From NCBI RefSeq assembly GCF_019345525.1, contig NZ_JAHKRA010000008.1, positions 104,050 through 168,049 on the forward strand: a stretch of 64,000 bases of DNA. Reading direction: 5' to 3'. The notes under the pieces were generated by a model that saw only the letters and a program-made list of their open reading frames with translations, searched no databases and was not told the DNA's origin. The number at the start of each line of letters is the position of its first letter. Positions within the stretch are counted from its first letter, which is position 1. Below are positions 52,651 to 61,350 of this stretch, one piece after another. The position numbers were made by a program, and so were the translations under genes. Source of the DNA: Flavobacterium sp. NKUCC04_CG. Lineage in GTDB: Bacteria > Bacteroidota > Bacteroidia > Flavobacteriales > Flavobacteriaceae.

Positions 52651-53637
52651 CTAAATTTCATCGAAGGGACAGCTTCCGAATTGTTTTTTATATATAATCA
52701 TAAAGTGGTTAACATTATTATATCCTAAAGAAAATGCGATTTCACTAATTGATCTAAAATTACCCGTTTCCATTAACTGTTTAGCATATAACAGTTTTTC
52801 CGTTCTAAAAAAAGCAACGGGTGTTGTTTTATAGATGCTTTTATACAACCGCCTATATTTAGTAATAGACATATTAGCAATTTGAACTAAGGTTTCTATT
52901 CCCGGAAAGGGAACGGTAAGATCCGCAATAAGAAACTCATGACTTTTTAAAATAGCATCACGGTCTCTTTCAAATATACTATTTTCATCATCCATATTAA
53001 ACTGGCTTTGCTTTTCTAAGAAAAAACCCAATAAATTATAAGCAACACTATTGATTAATAAATTATAAAAGGGACTGTCAATTTTCTTCTTTTTTAAATC
53101 AAATAAAATCGATTTACTCTTACTATCAATTAGCCCATAAAAGAATAATTCGTTATCGAGCATTTGACTAATATTATTAGACAATTGCTTTGTATGCAAT
53201 AGTTGGGTTATAAAAGATTTACGAACCAATATCCTTAGAGAAAACTCACGTACTCCTTTTTTAGAGATATAAGCACTTTGTGTACGACTATCCATAATGG
53301 CAAAACTCAATTTTGAATTTTCACCCACGCTGTGTTTTATATTTTTAATGACATGCTGATTGTTGTCGTCTGACAGATCATAATAGAGAATCCAATAAGC
53401 TTCCTCTACTGGCATACGTGAAAAATTCACAGACTGTTTATGTATCATATCAAACACAAAAACAGACATATCTGGGTGTATATTTAAAAAATAACTCGAG
53501 CCTTCCGCCAAGTGTTTGGGGAAATGCATAATGGTGTCGTTTACAATTGTACAACCCAATTCCGTTGAAAATTTAGTCATCCACTCGGAAGTTAGTGAAT
53601 AAACATGCTTAAATTCGATAGAAGATTTTGAACTCAT
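52651..53637 (-). CDS. AraC family transcriptional regulator (second of a tandem pair)
   Basis: A 328-residue protein whose last 100 residues form an AraC/XylS DNA-binding domain: two helix-turn-helix segments around IETLVQIANMSITKYRRLYK and ISEIAFSLGYNNVNHFMIIY, ending KKQFGSCPFDEI. The N-terminal 220 residues show no cupin-type motif I recognise. Its start overlaps the stop of the upstream AraC gene by one base (TAATG), and the two are similar in length and plan, so they look like an old duplication and could be co-translated. Target unknown. Confidence 0.85.
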   Translation of the reverse strand: MSSKSSIEFKHVYSLTSEWMTKFSTELGCTIVNDTIMHFPKHLAEGSSYFLNIHPDMSVFVFDMIHKQSVNFSRMPVEEAYWILYYDLSDDNNQHVIKNIKHSVGENSKLSFAIMDSRTQSAYISKKGVREFSLRILVRKSFITQLLHTKQLSNNISQMLDNELFFYGLIDSKSKSILFDLKKKKIDSPFYNLLINSVAYNLLGFFLEKQSQFNMDDENSIFERDRDAILKSHEFLIADLTVPFPGIETLVQIANMSITKYRRLYKSIYKTTPVAFFRTEKLLYAKQLMETGNFRSISEIAFSLGYNNVNHFMIIYKKQFGSCPFDEI

Positions 53638-54617
53638 TACAATTGCTTTTGATATTCCTTTGGGAATAGGCCATACATTTCTTTAAAACACTTTGCAAAA
53701 TAAGATGTGCTGCAATAATTTAGTTGGCTAACTATTTCATAAATCGTTAAATTTTGGGACTCCAATAATTCTTTTGCTCTAAGCAATTTATTTTGATTAA
53801 AAAAATTAGCTGGGGTTGCTCCTGTAATTTTAACAAAAAGATTTTTAAACTTGGAAGCAGACATCGCTACTTCGCTAGCTAAAAAATCAATTCCCGGAAA
53901 ACGTCCTTCAATCGAATTCAACAAACTATTTTTAGCTGTTAATATATTTTTAAAGTCGTCGAAAGTCACTTTAGAAATTACCATTTTTTCAGTTGAAATG
54001 TCATCTAAATATTTATATAATAAGGCATGCACCATGCTTCTAAAATAAATTTCAAAAAAGGGATTATCATAGGATATTTTTCTAAAATCGTTAATCAGAT
54101 TTAAGCACTCAAAACTCATTCTATCCAAGCGAATTATTGTGTTTTTAGTATCGTCAAAAACATCTTCACTGTGAGAACTCAACATTCCTTTGCTCTCCAA
54201 AGCCTCTTTTAGTGTTTCTTTCTCAATAAAAATACCTATGGTAAAAACATTGCTATTCTTCCTTACTAAATAATCGTTGGGTAAAACAACGTCATTGATA
54301 CAAATATCATTACTCCATTTACTTAAACTTCTCGGTTGCTTATTGACGGTAAATTCAATGGTTTGATCCGTAATCATAAACGTGATGTTGACAAATCCTA
54401 TATCCGGACTTTCATACGATATTAACGCTTCCTCCTTATAATAAGTATCCGTCATTAAAGCCGCTAGATTCACATCGCCTTCCATTCCATAATGCGTTCC
54501 TTTATATAATGGCGTATCTCCAGTAATAAAATTTCCTTCAATGGTCCCTTCCATAGCGTCTGCTACCATATCAATGATACGTCTACTCGGGTCGTATTTA
54601 TGTTGAACTAATTTCAA
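53637..54617 (-). CDS. AraC family transcriptional regulator (first of a tandem pair)
   Basis: A 326-residue AraC-type protein. The C-terminal domain carries the two helix-turn-helix segments (GIDFLASEVAMSASKFKNLF and LTIYEIVSQLNYCSTSYFA) and ends FPKEYQKQL, the usual family ending. The N-terminal part begins MKLVQHKYDPSRRIIDMVAD and is of unknown fold. It is followed with a 1-nt overlap by a second AraC protein. A TGTACTT-CCTAT-AAGTACA palindrome lies about 210 bp upstream, and may be relevant. Confidence 0.85.
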   Translation of the reverse strand: MKLVQHKYDPSRRIIDMVADAMEGTIEGNFITGDTPLYKGTHYGMEGDVNLAALMTDTYYKEEALISYESPDIGFVNITFMITDQTIEFTVNKQPRSLSKWSNDICINDVVLPNDYLVRKNSNVFTIGIFIEKETLKEALESKGMLSSHSEDVFDDTKNTIIRLDRMSFECLNLINDFRKISYDNPFFEIYFRSMVHALLYKYLDDISTEKMVISKVTFDDFKNILTAKNSLLNSIEGRFPGIDFLASEVAMSASKFKNLFVKITGATPANFFNQNKLLRAKELLESQNLTIYEIVSQLNYCSTSYFAKCFKEMYGLFPKEYQKQL

Positions 54618-55132
54618 AATGGATTAAATTTAAATTTCAAAAAAAATTATATAATATATAAAAATAAGATAAAAAAAAATATTTAGGAATTTTAAACCTT
54701 AAAATATTGTTAAAATAAGCATCTCACTACCTATAATAATATTTTTTTAAGATAATATCTACACATCTATCATATTGACAGCCTTTTTTACAAATACTTT
54801 GATTTTTAAAATAGCTTTTTAATGCTGTACTTCCTATAAGTACAAAACTAAAAAAAGCATAACCATATTAGTTACACTTTAGTGTTTATATTAACCAATT
54901 ACAGATTAAGCTATCAAGCTTAAATAATTTAACTTTTTTAACAATTCATTTATTATATAATCCGGTGTTGTTATAACAATAAACAAAAAAAAACATCATG
55001 ATTTGCAATTGCGCATTAAGATGGGCTTTAAGATTACATTAACGTCAGTATTGCTATTTTTCATTGACCTTAAATCTCTAAATAAAAAAACAGCAGTTAT
55101 CCTTTTGAGATAACCGCTGTTTTTAAATTACA
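54618..55132. other. AT-rich intergenic region
   Basis: About 515 bp. It contains a perfect 7-bp inverted repeat TGTACTT-CCTAT-AAGTACA (54826-54844) and, near the end, the terminator of the T9SS cluster. Otherwise strongly AT-rich without a frame. Confidence 0.45.
55085..55124. terminator. Terminator of the T9SS cluster
   Basis: CAGCAGTTATC / GATAACCGCTG stem (one mismatch) with A and T runs on either side, 9 bp past the OmpA gene stop on the minus strand. Confidence 0.8.
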
Positions 55133-57088
55133 TTATAAATCCACGACAATAAATTCACTTCTTCGGTTTTCTTCGTGCTCCACATCAGAACATTTGACTC
55201 CGTTTTTACATCTGTTGATTAATTGTGATTCTCCATAACCTTTACCACTTACCCGACTTCTCGAGATACCTTGATCGACAATCCATTGAATGGTTGATTT
55301 AGCTCTTCGATCAGATAAAGCCATATTATAGGCGTCTTTTCCGCGGCTATCGGTATGCGATCGAACATCGATTTTCATCAATGGGTATTCACGTAGTACT
55401 TCTACAACTTTGGCTAATTCCGTTGCAGCATCTGGTCTAATATTCGATTTATCAAAATCAAAATAAATCGGTTCTAGTTTTAGTACTTTAAACAAATCAT
55501 CTCCTTTTTTAACTTCTATACGGTTCTTTTCCAAACCAAAATCTACTTGAGTCATTCCGTTTTCAGCAGGTAGATTTACCGTAACTTCAGCAGTAGTATA
55601 TTCTTCTAAACTGGAATTGATGCGATATCGAGCTCCACACTTTAAATCTTTAAAAGCAAATGTTCCGTCTGCTGCTGTTTTTAGATTGGCAATTTTTTCA
55701 AAATTAGCATCATATAAAATCAGATCCGTATTTTCCAAAGGTAGTTTAGTAGCTTTATCATATACTAATCCATAAATTCCCTGTATGCATTCCAAAGCCA
55801 ATCGGCGCGTTTCTAAGAATGAATAAATATCATCTTTTCCAGCTCCTTCTTCACGGTTAGAACTCAAAAATCCTTTACGCGATTCATAATCGATATAATA
55901 GGCAAAATCGTCTAACGGACTATTAGCAGGAGCACCAATATTTTGAACTTCGGAAAAACTTCCATCATCTTCAATTTTAGTGACATAAATATCCAGACCT
56001 CCTAATCCTGGACGCCCATCTGTAGAAAAGTACAGTTCGTTGTCTGGTGTAATAAAAGGAAAACTCTCGCGTCCTTCGGTATTGATAATTTTATCTAAAT
56101 TAATCGGAGTACCAAAACCTCCTTTATTTAAGATTTCGACCTTATACAAATCCGATTGTCCAAATCCCCCTTCGCGATCCGAGGCAAAATACATCCATTT
56201 CCCATCAGCAGTCAAAGCAGGGTGCGCGGTGCTAAATTGATCCGAATTAAACGGTAATGCTTCAATATCGGTCCACTTACCATCTTTTAAAGTAGCTTTA
56301 TAAATTTTTAAAAGCGTGGTCTGTTTTAAATCTCGTCCGCGTTTGCCGTTTAAAAAATTATTGCGGGTAAAATAAACGGTTTGTCCGTCCGCACTAAACA
56401 CCGGGGTCGATTCATTAAATTTACTGCGAATCTCTTTAGCAAAAGGTTTGACTACACCCACACTACCATCTGACTCTAATTCAGCTGCATATAAGCTGCT
56501 AAACGATTCTCCAGTCCACGAATGTATTTTTTTAGCTACAAAACCGGTGTCTCTGGCAGAAGTAAATATAAGCTGATTGTTATAAACCGTTGATCCATAA
56601 TCGGAATAGCGGCTATTTATATTTAAATTATTCATATTGAATCGGCCTGAATTGGCTTTGATTTCTTCGAGATAATTTTTGTGCTCTTCAAATAATACAC
56701 CGCGACTATCTGCTATTTCTTGTAGTTTAAATTTCTCTAGATAAGCATCAGATTCTGTATAATTGCCCACTGCTTTAAGCGTTTGTGCATAGCGGTAATA
56801 ATACTCCGCAGTAGTTGGATTGCCGGTCAACTGGCTAAACATTTTTGCATACCATTCGTTGGCTTCTATCAATTTTCCATTAAAATAATAGGAATCGGCC
56901 AAATTTCGAGATAGGCTCACAGATTCATAGCCTGCTTTTGCAATTCTTTCGTAGATTTTTATAGCTTCAATATAAGCATAGCGCTCTACATTTTTGTCTC
57001 CTAACTTTTCTTGATTGACTTGTGCTTTAGCGATAAAGCCTATCAAAAAAAATCCAACAATAACTATTTTATGTATATTTTTCATCAT
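55133..57088 (-). CDS. OmpA family protein with TPR and PD40 repeats (T9SS-associated)
   Basis: A 651-residue secreted protein (signal MMKNIHKIVIVGFFLIGFIAKA). Domains in order: TPR-like helices at about 25-150 (YAYIEAIKIYERIAKAGY), PD40/WD40-like beta repeats at 190-400 (PALTADGKWMYFASDREGG, LYFSTDGRPGLGG), a carboxypeptidase-regulatory-like domain near 430-510, and an OmpA peptidoglycan-binding domain at 545-650 (FDFDKSNIRPDAATEL, RSHTDSRG). It is the last gene of a minus-strand cluster with PorP/SprF and T9SS cargo, a usual arrangement for outer-membrane anchoring of gliding or secretion complexes. Gap of 11 bp to the PorP/SprF gene. Confidence 0.9.
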   Translation of the reverse strand: MMKNIHKIVIVGFFLIGFIAKAQVNQEKLGDKNVERYAYIEAIKIYERIAKAGYESVSLSRNLADSYYFNGKLIEANEWYAKMFSQLTGNPTTAEYYYRYAQTLKAVGNYTESDAYLEKFKLQEIADSRGVLFEEHKNYLEEIKANSGRFNMNNLNINSRYSDYGSTVYNNQLIFTSARDTGFVAKKIHSWTGESFSSLYAAELESDGSVGVVKPFAKEIRSKFNESTPVFSADGQTVYFTRNNFLNGKRGRDLKQTTLLKIYKATLKDGKWTDIEALPFNSDQFSTAHPALTADGKWMYFASDREGGFGQSDLYKVEILNKGGFGTPINLDKIINTEGRESFPFITPDNELYFSTDGRPGLGGLDIYVTKIEDDGSFSEVQNIGAPANSPLDDFAYYIDYESRKGFLSSNREEGAGKDDIYSFLETRRLALECIQGIYGLVYDKATKLPLENTDLILYDANFEKIANLKTAADGTFAFKDLKCGARYRINSSLEEYTTAEVTVNLPAENGMTQVDFGLEKNRIEVKKGDDLFKVLKLEPIYFDFDKSNIRPDAATELAKVVEVLREYPLMKIDVRSHTDSRGKDAYNMALSDRRAKSTIQWIVDQGISRSRVSGKGYGESQLINRCKNGVKCSDVEHEENRRSEFIVVDL

Positions 57089-57099
57089 ATTCAGTCCAA

Positions 57100-58032
57100 T
57101 TAAAAGAATCGTGGTGTTGTGATTCGGTTAAAGCGATTGAATAATTCAAATCGCAAAAATATTTCGTGAGAACCCGAATTGTAGTGAGACAATTTGGTGG
57201 TTTCTGCATCGTAGGCGTAACCGACAAATAAACCATCGGTAGCTTGAAAGCCCACTAATCCGCTGAAGGCAGCGTCCCAACGGTAAGCGGCTCCCACAAC
57301 AAACTTTTCTTGAATCATAAAGTTAGCGGATACATCTACTTGTAAGGGTGCTCCTTGAATAGCTTTCATCAAAAAGGCGGGTTTCAATTTCAAACTCGGA
57401 CTCAAATCAAAAACATGTCCTCCTATCAAATAAAAGCTCATTTTTTGCTTCATAGTAGTAATGTCGTTGTCGTCGTAGCGATCGGTTGTTAAAAAGTTCG
57501 GAACAGATAATCCTACATAAGTTTTGTCTGAATGCAGATACAAACCAGCACCAATGTTTGGACTAAACTGGCTATCGATATTCTCTTGAAACATCACATC
57601 GTTGGGATCGTAAATATTTAATTTAGAATAATCCACGTTGAGCAAATTGGCTGTAGCCTTTATCCCAAACGACAATTTATAATTTCTATTCAAATCAATT
57701 GTATAAGACAAATCTGCCGAAATATTGTTTTCATCCATCGCTCCTATACGGTCGTTAATAAAAGAAACTCCCAATCCCAAGCGCGAATCACCCAAAGGGG
57801 TATGTACTGATAAATTGGCCGTTTTGGGAGCTCCATCCATTCCTACCCATTGGGTACGATACATTCCAAAGACACTCATCACTCCTCGAGATCCCGCATA
57901 AGCTGGATTCACGTTGATGGTATTATACATGTATTGCGTATATTGTGGGTCTTGCTGGGCTTGACTTGGAGACACTACTCCTAAAAAAAGAATTCCTAAA
58001 GCCAAACCTTTGATTTTATTTATTGTTTTCAT
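57100..58032 (-). CDS. PorP/SprF family type IX secretion membrane protein
   Basis: A 310-residue outer-membrane protein with signal MKTINKIKGLALGILFLGVV. It starts the mature part with QQDPQYTQYMYNTINVNPAYAG, the hallmark of PorP/SprF proteins (QDPxFTQYMFN... NPAYAGS). The rest is beta-rich with a C-terminal FELFNRFNRITTPRFF, consistent with a small beta-barrel. SprF helps deliver the adhesin SprB by T9SS; PorP has the same role in Porphyromonas. It sits 10 bp after the CTD protein gene and 11 bp before OmpA, so it serves this cluster. Confidence 0.93.
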   Translation of the reverse strand: MKTINKIKGLALGILFLGVVSPSQAQQDPQYTQYMYNTINVNPAYAGSRGVMSVFGMYRTQWVGMDGAPKTANLSVHTPLGDSRLGLGVSFINDRIGAMDENNISADLSYTIDLNRNYKLSFGIKATANLLNVDYSKLNIYDPNDVMFQENIDSQFSPNIGAGLYLHSDKTYVGLSVPNFLTTDRYDDNDITTMKQKMSFYLIGGHVFDLSPSLKLKPAFLMKAIQGAPLQVDVSANFMIQEKFVVGAAYRWDAAFSGLVGFQATDGLFVGYAYDAETTKLSHYNSGSHEIFLRFELFNRFNRITTPRFF

Positions 58033-58042
58033 CTGTCTCGTT

Positions 58043-59299
58043 TTAGTTGTTTTCTAAGTGTAGATATCCAGATTTCTTAATCATACGACTTCCTGTTTTA
58101 TCGGTAAATTCGTAATTGACGATATAGAAATAGGTTCCAGTTGGTAATTTATCATTTTTCTTAACGGTAACTCTTCCATCAGAATATCCTTTAAACACAT
58201 TATCGTAAGCGTTATAATTATCCGTATCAAAAACCTTTACTCCCCAACGGTTGTAAACTTGAACCGTATTGTTGGGGTATTTCTCTATATTTTTAATGAT
58301 AAAATAATCATTTTCACCATCGCCATTCGGACTAACCGCATTGTAAATAATGACTTCATCGTCGTCAATCCAATCATCTTTTATAGCCGCAAGAGTAAAA
58401 ACACCATAACCATCAACTTCTGCAATACTGGTAACCGTTTTATCGGCCATATCAACAATACCGCCTTGATCTACCCATAAGTTTTTATTGGTGTCCCAAC
58501 GAACAATGCGCATTGTTTTCTCTGCATTTTTAATCAATTCGTCTGGAGTGGTTCTTTTATCCCAACTTAAGGTCAAAACGACGTCTGTTTTTCCAGCCGC
58601 TTTTTCGATTGTCCAATACTCTTTATTATCAATCAGTTCTATACTTTCTGCCTTGTTGTTATGAGGTTGTTTTGGATTGGAGTTTTTTAAGTAATATTTA
58701 CCCAAAAAACTTCCTTGGAGGTCTTTCGGTGCACTGATTCGTGCATAGCGATAAAACCCATCATCACCTATAGGATATACAAATCCTTCATCACCTATTT
58801 TCTCAACCTCTCCATCGGCGTGACTCATATCGGAAACGTTAATTGCTTTAGCGCCACGTTCAAAAACCATAGCTCCATTCAGGGAGTCGATTTGAACGAT
58901 ACCGTCTTTAAAATTTGCAGTACCCGAAATATTCATATCGTTATGCAACTCAAAAGCACGAATTGTAGTTGGGTTATTAAACAACACATCATAGAATCCA
59001 CTAGGCGCAGAGCCTAGTAGATTTTGTGCTCCTATTCCACCTTCATAAGGTTGGAAAACAGCATAGGAAGTTTTTTTATTTCCATCAAAAGTGTATAATC
59101 CTTCGTTGGTAAAATGAGAATAAAAGTATAATCCGCCATCATTTTGCACTGTTGCTCCTTTTTCATTAATAAAAGAATAAACAGTAGATACATTGGTCTC
59201 AGGAAGGACTATAAAAATCCCTTCATTGACTGTTTGTCCAAATCCTAAAAAAGAACTCAAAGACAAACACAACAGATATTTATTTTTTAAAATTTTCAT
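58043..59299 (-). CDS. Secreted protein with type B T9SS sorting domain
   Basis: A 418-residue protein, signal MKILKNKYLLCLSLSSFLGFG. The last 95 residues are a gliding-motility-associated C-terminal (type B CTD) domain: NAVSPNGDGENDYFIIKNI, VQVYNRWGVKVFD, LPTGTYFYIVNYE and the end GYLHLENN. Such domains direct export and surface attachment by the type IX system, with PorP/SprF partners. The N-terminal 320 residues are beta-rich without known motif. It is 6 bp from the upstream RCC1-like gene and 10 bp from SprF. Confidence 0.92.
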   Translation of the reverse strand: MKILKNKYLLCLSLSSFLGFGQTVNEGIFIVLPETNVSTVYSFINEKGATVQNDGGLYFYSHFTNEGLYTFDGNKKTSYAVFQPYEGGIGAQNLLGSAPSGFYDVLFNNPTTIRAFELHNDMNISGTANFKDGIVQIDSLNGAMVFERGAKAINVSDMSHADGEVEKIGDEGFVYPIGDDGFYRYARISAPKDLQGSFLGKYYLKNSNPKQPHNNKAESIELIDNKEYWTIEKAAGKTDVVLTLSWDKRTTPDELIKNAEKTMRIVRWDTNKNLWVDQGGIVDMADKTVTSIAEVDGYGVFTLAAIKDDWIDDDEVIIYNAVSPNGDGENDYFIIKNIEKYPNNTVQVYNRWGVKVFDTDNYNAYDNVFKGYSDGRVTVKKNDKLPTGTYFYIVNYEFTDKTGSRMIKKSGYLHLENN

Positions 59300-59305
59300 A
59301 CTAGT

Positions 59306-61153
59306 TTATTTTACTTTTTGGTAAATCATGGGATTTGTAATTAAAATCCCACTTTCAGGAACCTCCGTCATCGTACAATTTGGGCAGGTTGGATACTTCG
59401 GATCGGATGGATCTAAAGGATTCTGAGCTACAGATTCTACTGTAATGGTATTTTGTTGCGGATTTTTTGCAGAACCGGTAGCCAAGTTGTACACCTTTTC
59501 TAATTCCAAATCCGCATCGGTAATAATATATACTCCAGAAAATGTATTGGTATCAATTTGTCCAGCATTTAAGCTTATTGGACCACCATTTACCGTAATT
59601 AAAGGATCAGTAATTCGAATGTCGGTCAACGGCACATTTCCAGTATTTTCAACTCTGAAAGTGTATAAAATACGGTCCCCTACCTGTGCAAAACCATCAC
59701 CTCTTGGGTTCTCGAATCGACCGTGTTTAACTACTTTAAAGGAGGATACCTTGGGCTTGTTTAAACAAAAATCATCAATTAAACCCGTGTCTTCACAATC
59801 AAATTCCCTAAGTTCATCCATCGTATTTACACCATTACCCATCACTCCATAATTGGACAAACCTGCAAAACAAAAGTGGTCGTTATCTTCTGTTGTATAA
59901 ATGGAGAAATACCCGCCTAACTCTACATAAGTTGCCTTACTACCCGGTACAAATCCATCGGGTACACGTGCATATTTCACATCGGTCATATAACTTGGAT
60001 TCCCCAGTTTTCCAGCTATGGCATGTCCCCATAAGTAGACTGTACCGTCCTCTGTGATCGCTCCTGCTGAAGGATTTATAAAGGAATTGTCGTTGGCATT
60101 AATAAAGGTTACACCTGTCAATTCCACACCTGCAGCACGTTTAACAATGGTCCAGGATTTTAAATCTACATTATTACCCTGACCTAATTGCGCTTTATAA
60201 TTGTCACCAAATGCATATACTTTTTTATTCGAGCCATTTAAAGCATAATAACTTACACCTGTAAAAGTATCGGCAGTATTTAATGTCATAGCGATCATCT
60301 TTAAATCAGCAGCTGGAAACGGCAATGTCATTTTTTTAGGTGTCTTGATCACAGCTGGCGCTGTACCGTTTCCTAAAGACGCCTTATCTCCCCAGGTATA
60401 AAAGTCCCCTGAATTGGTTACCGCAAAAGCGGCATGAGTCGTTACTTTTATAAACTTGACATCTGTTAGATCTCCTCCTCCTAAACCTCGAACTTTATTC
60501 CATCCGTGAATATTTGGGGTTGCTACTCCATATATACCAGAACTCGCAACATTTTCAGCGGCAATATAAACTTCTCCTAGATTCGTTAACAAAGCCGTTA
60601 CCCCTCCACCAGAGGTCATGTATTTAATATCGGTAGGTAACACCCCTGTTGGTAAAGCTACTCCACCAAATGCCGGTGATGATTTCATCATATAGGGAAG
60701 AGCTCCTCTAACACCACCCCAAGAATACAAACCGCTTGTGGTTAACAAAAGATATTGCGCAATATTTGCACTTCGAGAGCCCAACGATGCCAAAAGAGGC
60801 GTTCCCGTATAGTTGTACCCATTTTCTGGTGTTACTAAAACTGGAACCGTATTTACAGAGCTCGGATTACCTGCAGGTTCTGCCGACATACCAAATACGA
60901 CAAATCCCTTTTCCGTTTTAAAAAGATTACTATATTGAGAACTTATTACCGGATCACTTAGACCATCACATAAATCAATAGTCTGTGCATATATATGGTG
61001 GTTACCAATCCCTCCTAATGTTATAAATAGGATTAAAAAAAGTAGAAACTTCTCTATTATCTTATGTCCAATTGATTTATTAACATTATTTCTACTTTCT
61101 ATACCTAAGCTAGCTTGAGAAAGAAATGCTTCCTGATTGTACTTTTTCATCAT
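59306..61153 (-). CDS. RCC1-repeat protein with DUF11-like domain, secreted
   Basis: A 615-residue protein with a long N-terminal signal (hydrophobic core IIEKFLLFLILFITLGG near residue 32, cleavage after YAQ). Residues about 65-430 form an RCC1-type propeller with repeats such as LYSWGGVRGA, FYTWGDKASLGNG, VYAFGDNYKAQLGQG and VYLWGHAIAGKLG. A DUF11-like domain follows (YTFRVENTGNVPLTDIRITD, about 480-590). It has no T9SS CTD, and the end GILITNPMIYQKVK is short. It precedes the CTD protein by 6 bp and the SprF gene soon after, so it is part of the same surface operon. Confidence 0.85.
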   Translation of the reverse strand: MMKKYNQEAFLSQASLGIESRNNVNKSIGHKIIEKFLLFLILFITLGGIGNHHIYAQTIDLCDGLSDPVISSQYSNLFKTEKGFVVFGMSAEPAGNPSSVNTVPVLVTPENGYNYTGTPLLASLGSRSANIAQYLLLTTSGLYSWGGVRGALPYMMKSSPAFGGVALPTGVLPTDIKYMTSGGGVTALLTNLGEVYIAAENVASSGIYGVATPNIHGWNKVRGLGGGDLTDVKFIKVTTHAAFAVTNSGDFYTWGDKASLGNGTAPAVIKTPKKMTLPFPAADLKMIAMTLNTADTFTGVSYYALNGSNKKVYAFGDNYKAQLGQGNNVDLKSWTIVKRAAGVELTGVTFINANDNSFINPSAGAITEDGTVYLWGHAIAGKLGNPSYMTDVKYARVPDGFVPGSKATYVELGGYFSIYTTEDNDHFCFAGLSNYGVMGNGVNTMDELREFDCEDTGLIDDFCLNKPKVSSFKVVKHGRFENPRGDGFAQVGDRILYTFRVENTGNVPLTDIRITDPLITVNGGPISLNAGQIDTNTFSGVYIITDADLELEKVYNLATGSAKNPQQNTITVESVAQNPLDPSDPKYPTCPNCTMTEVPESGILITNPMIYQKVK

Positions 61154-61350
61154 AGTTGTTTGTTTTAAAACCAGTTTTTAAATTGAATTAGAATACGATA
61201 TGCACATTAAAACAACTTCATAATCCTTATCGCAGATTCTCTTTATCATTTTCAATCTTAAAACTGTGTTTATTTAATAAATATATTTTTCACTTTTTTA
61301 AGACTGCATAGCACTCTACTCTAATTTCGAGCGCTACGCAGCATTTATAT

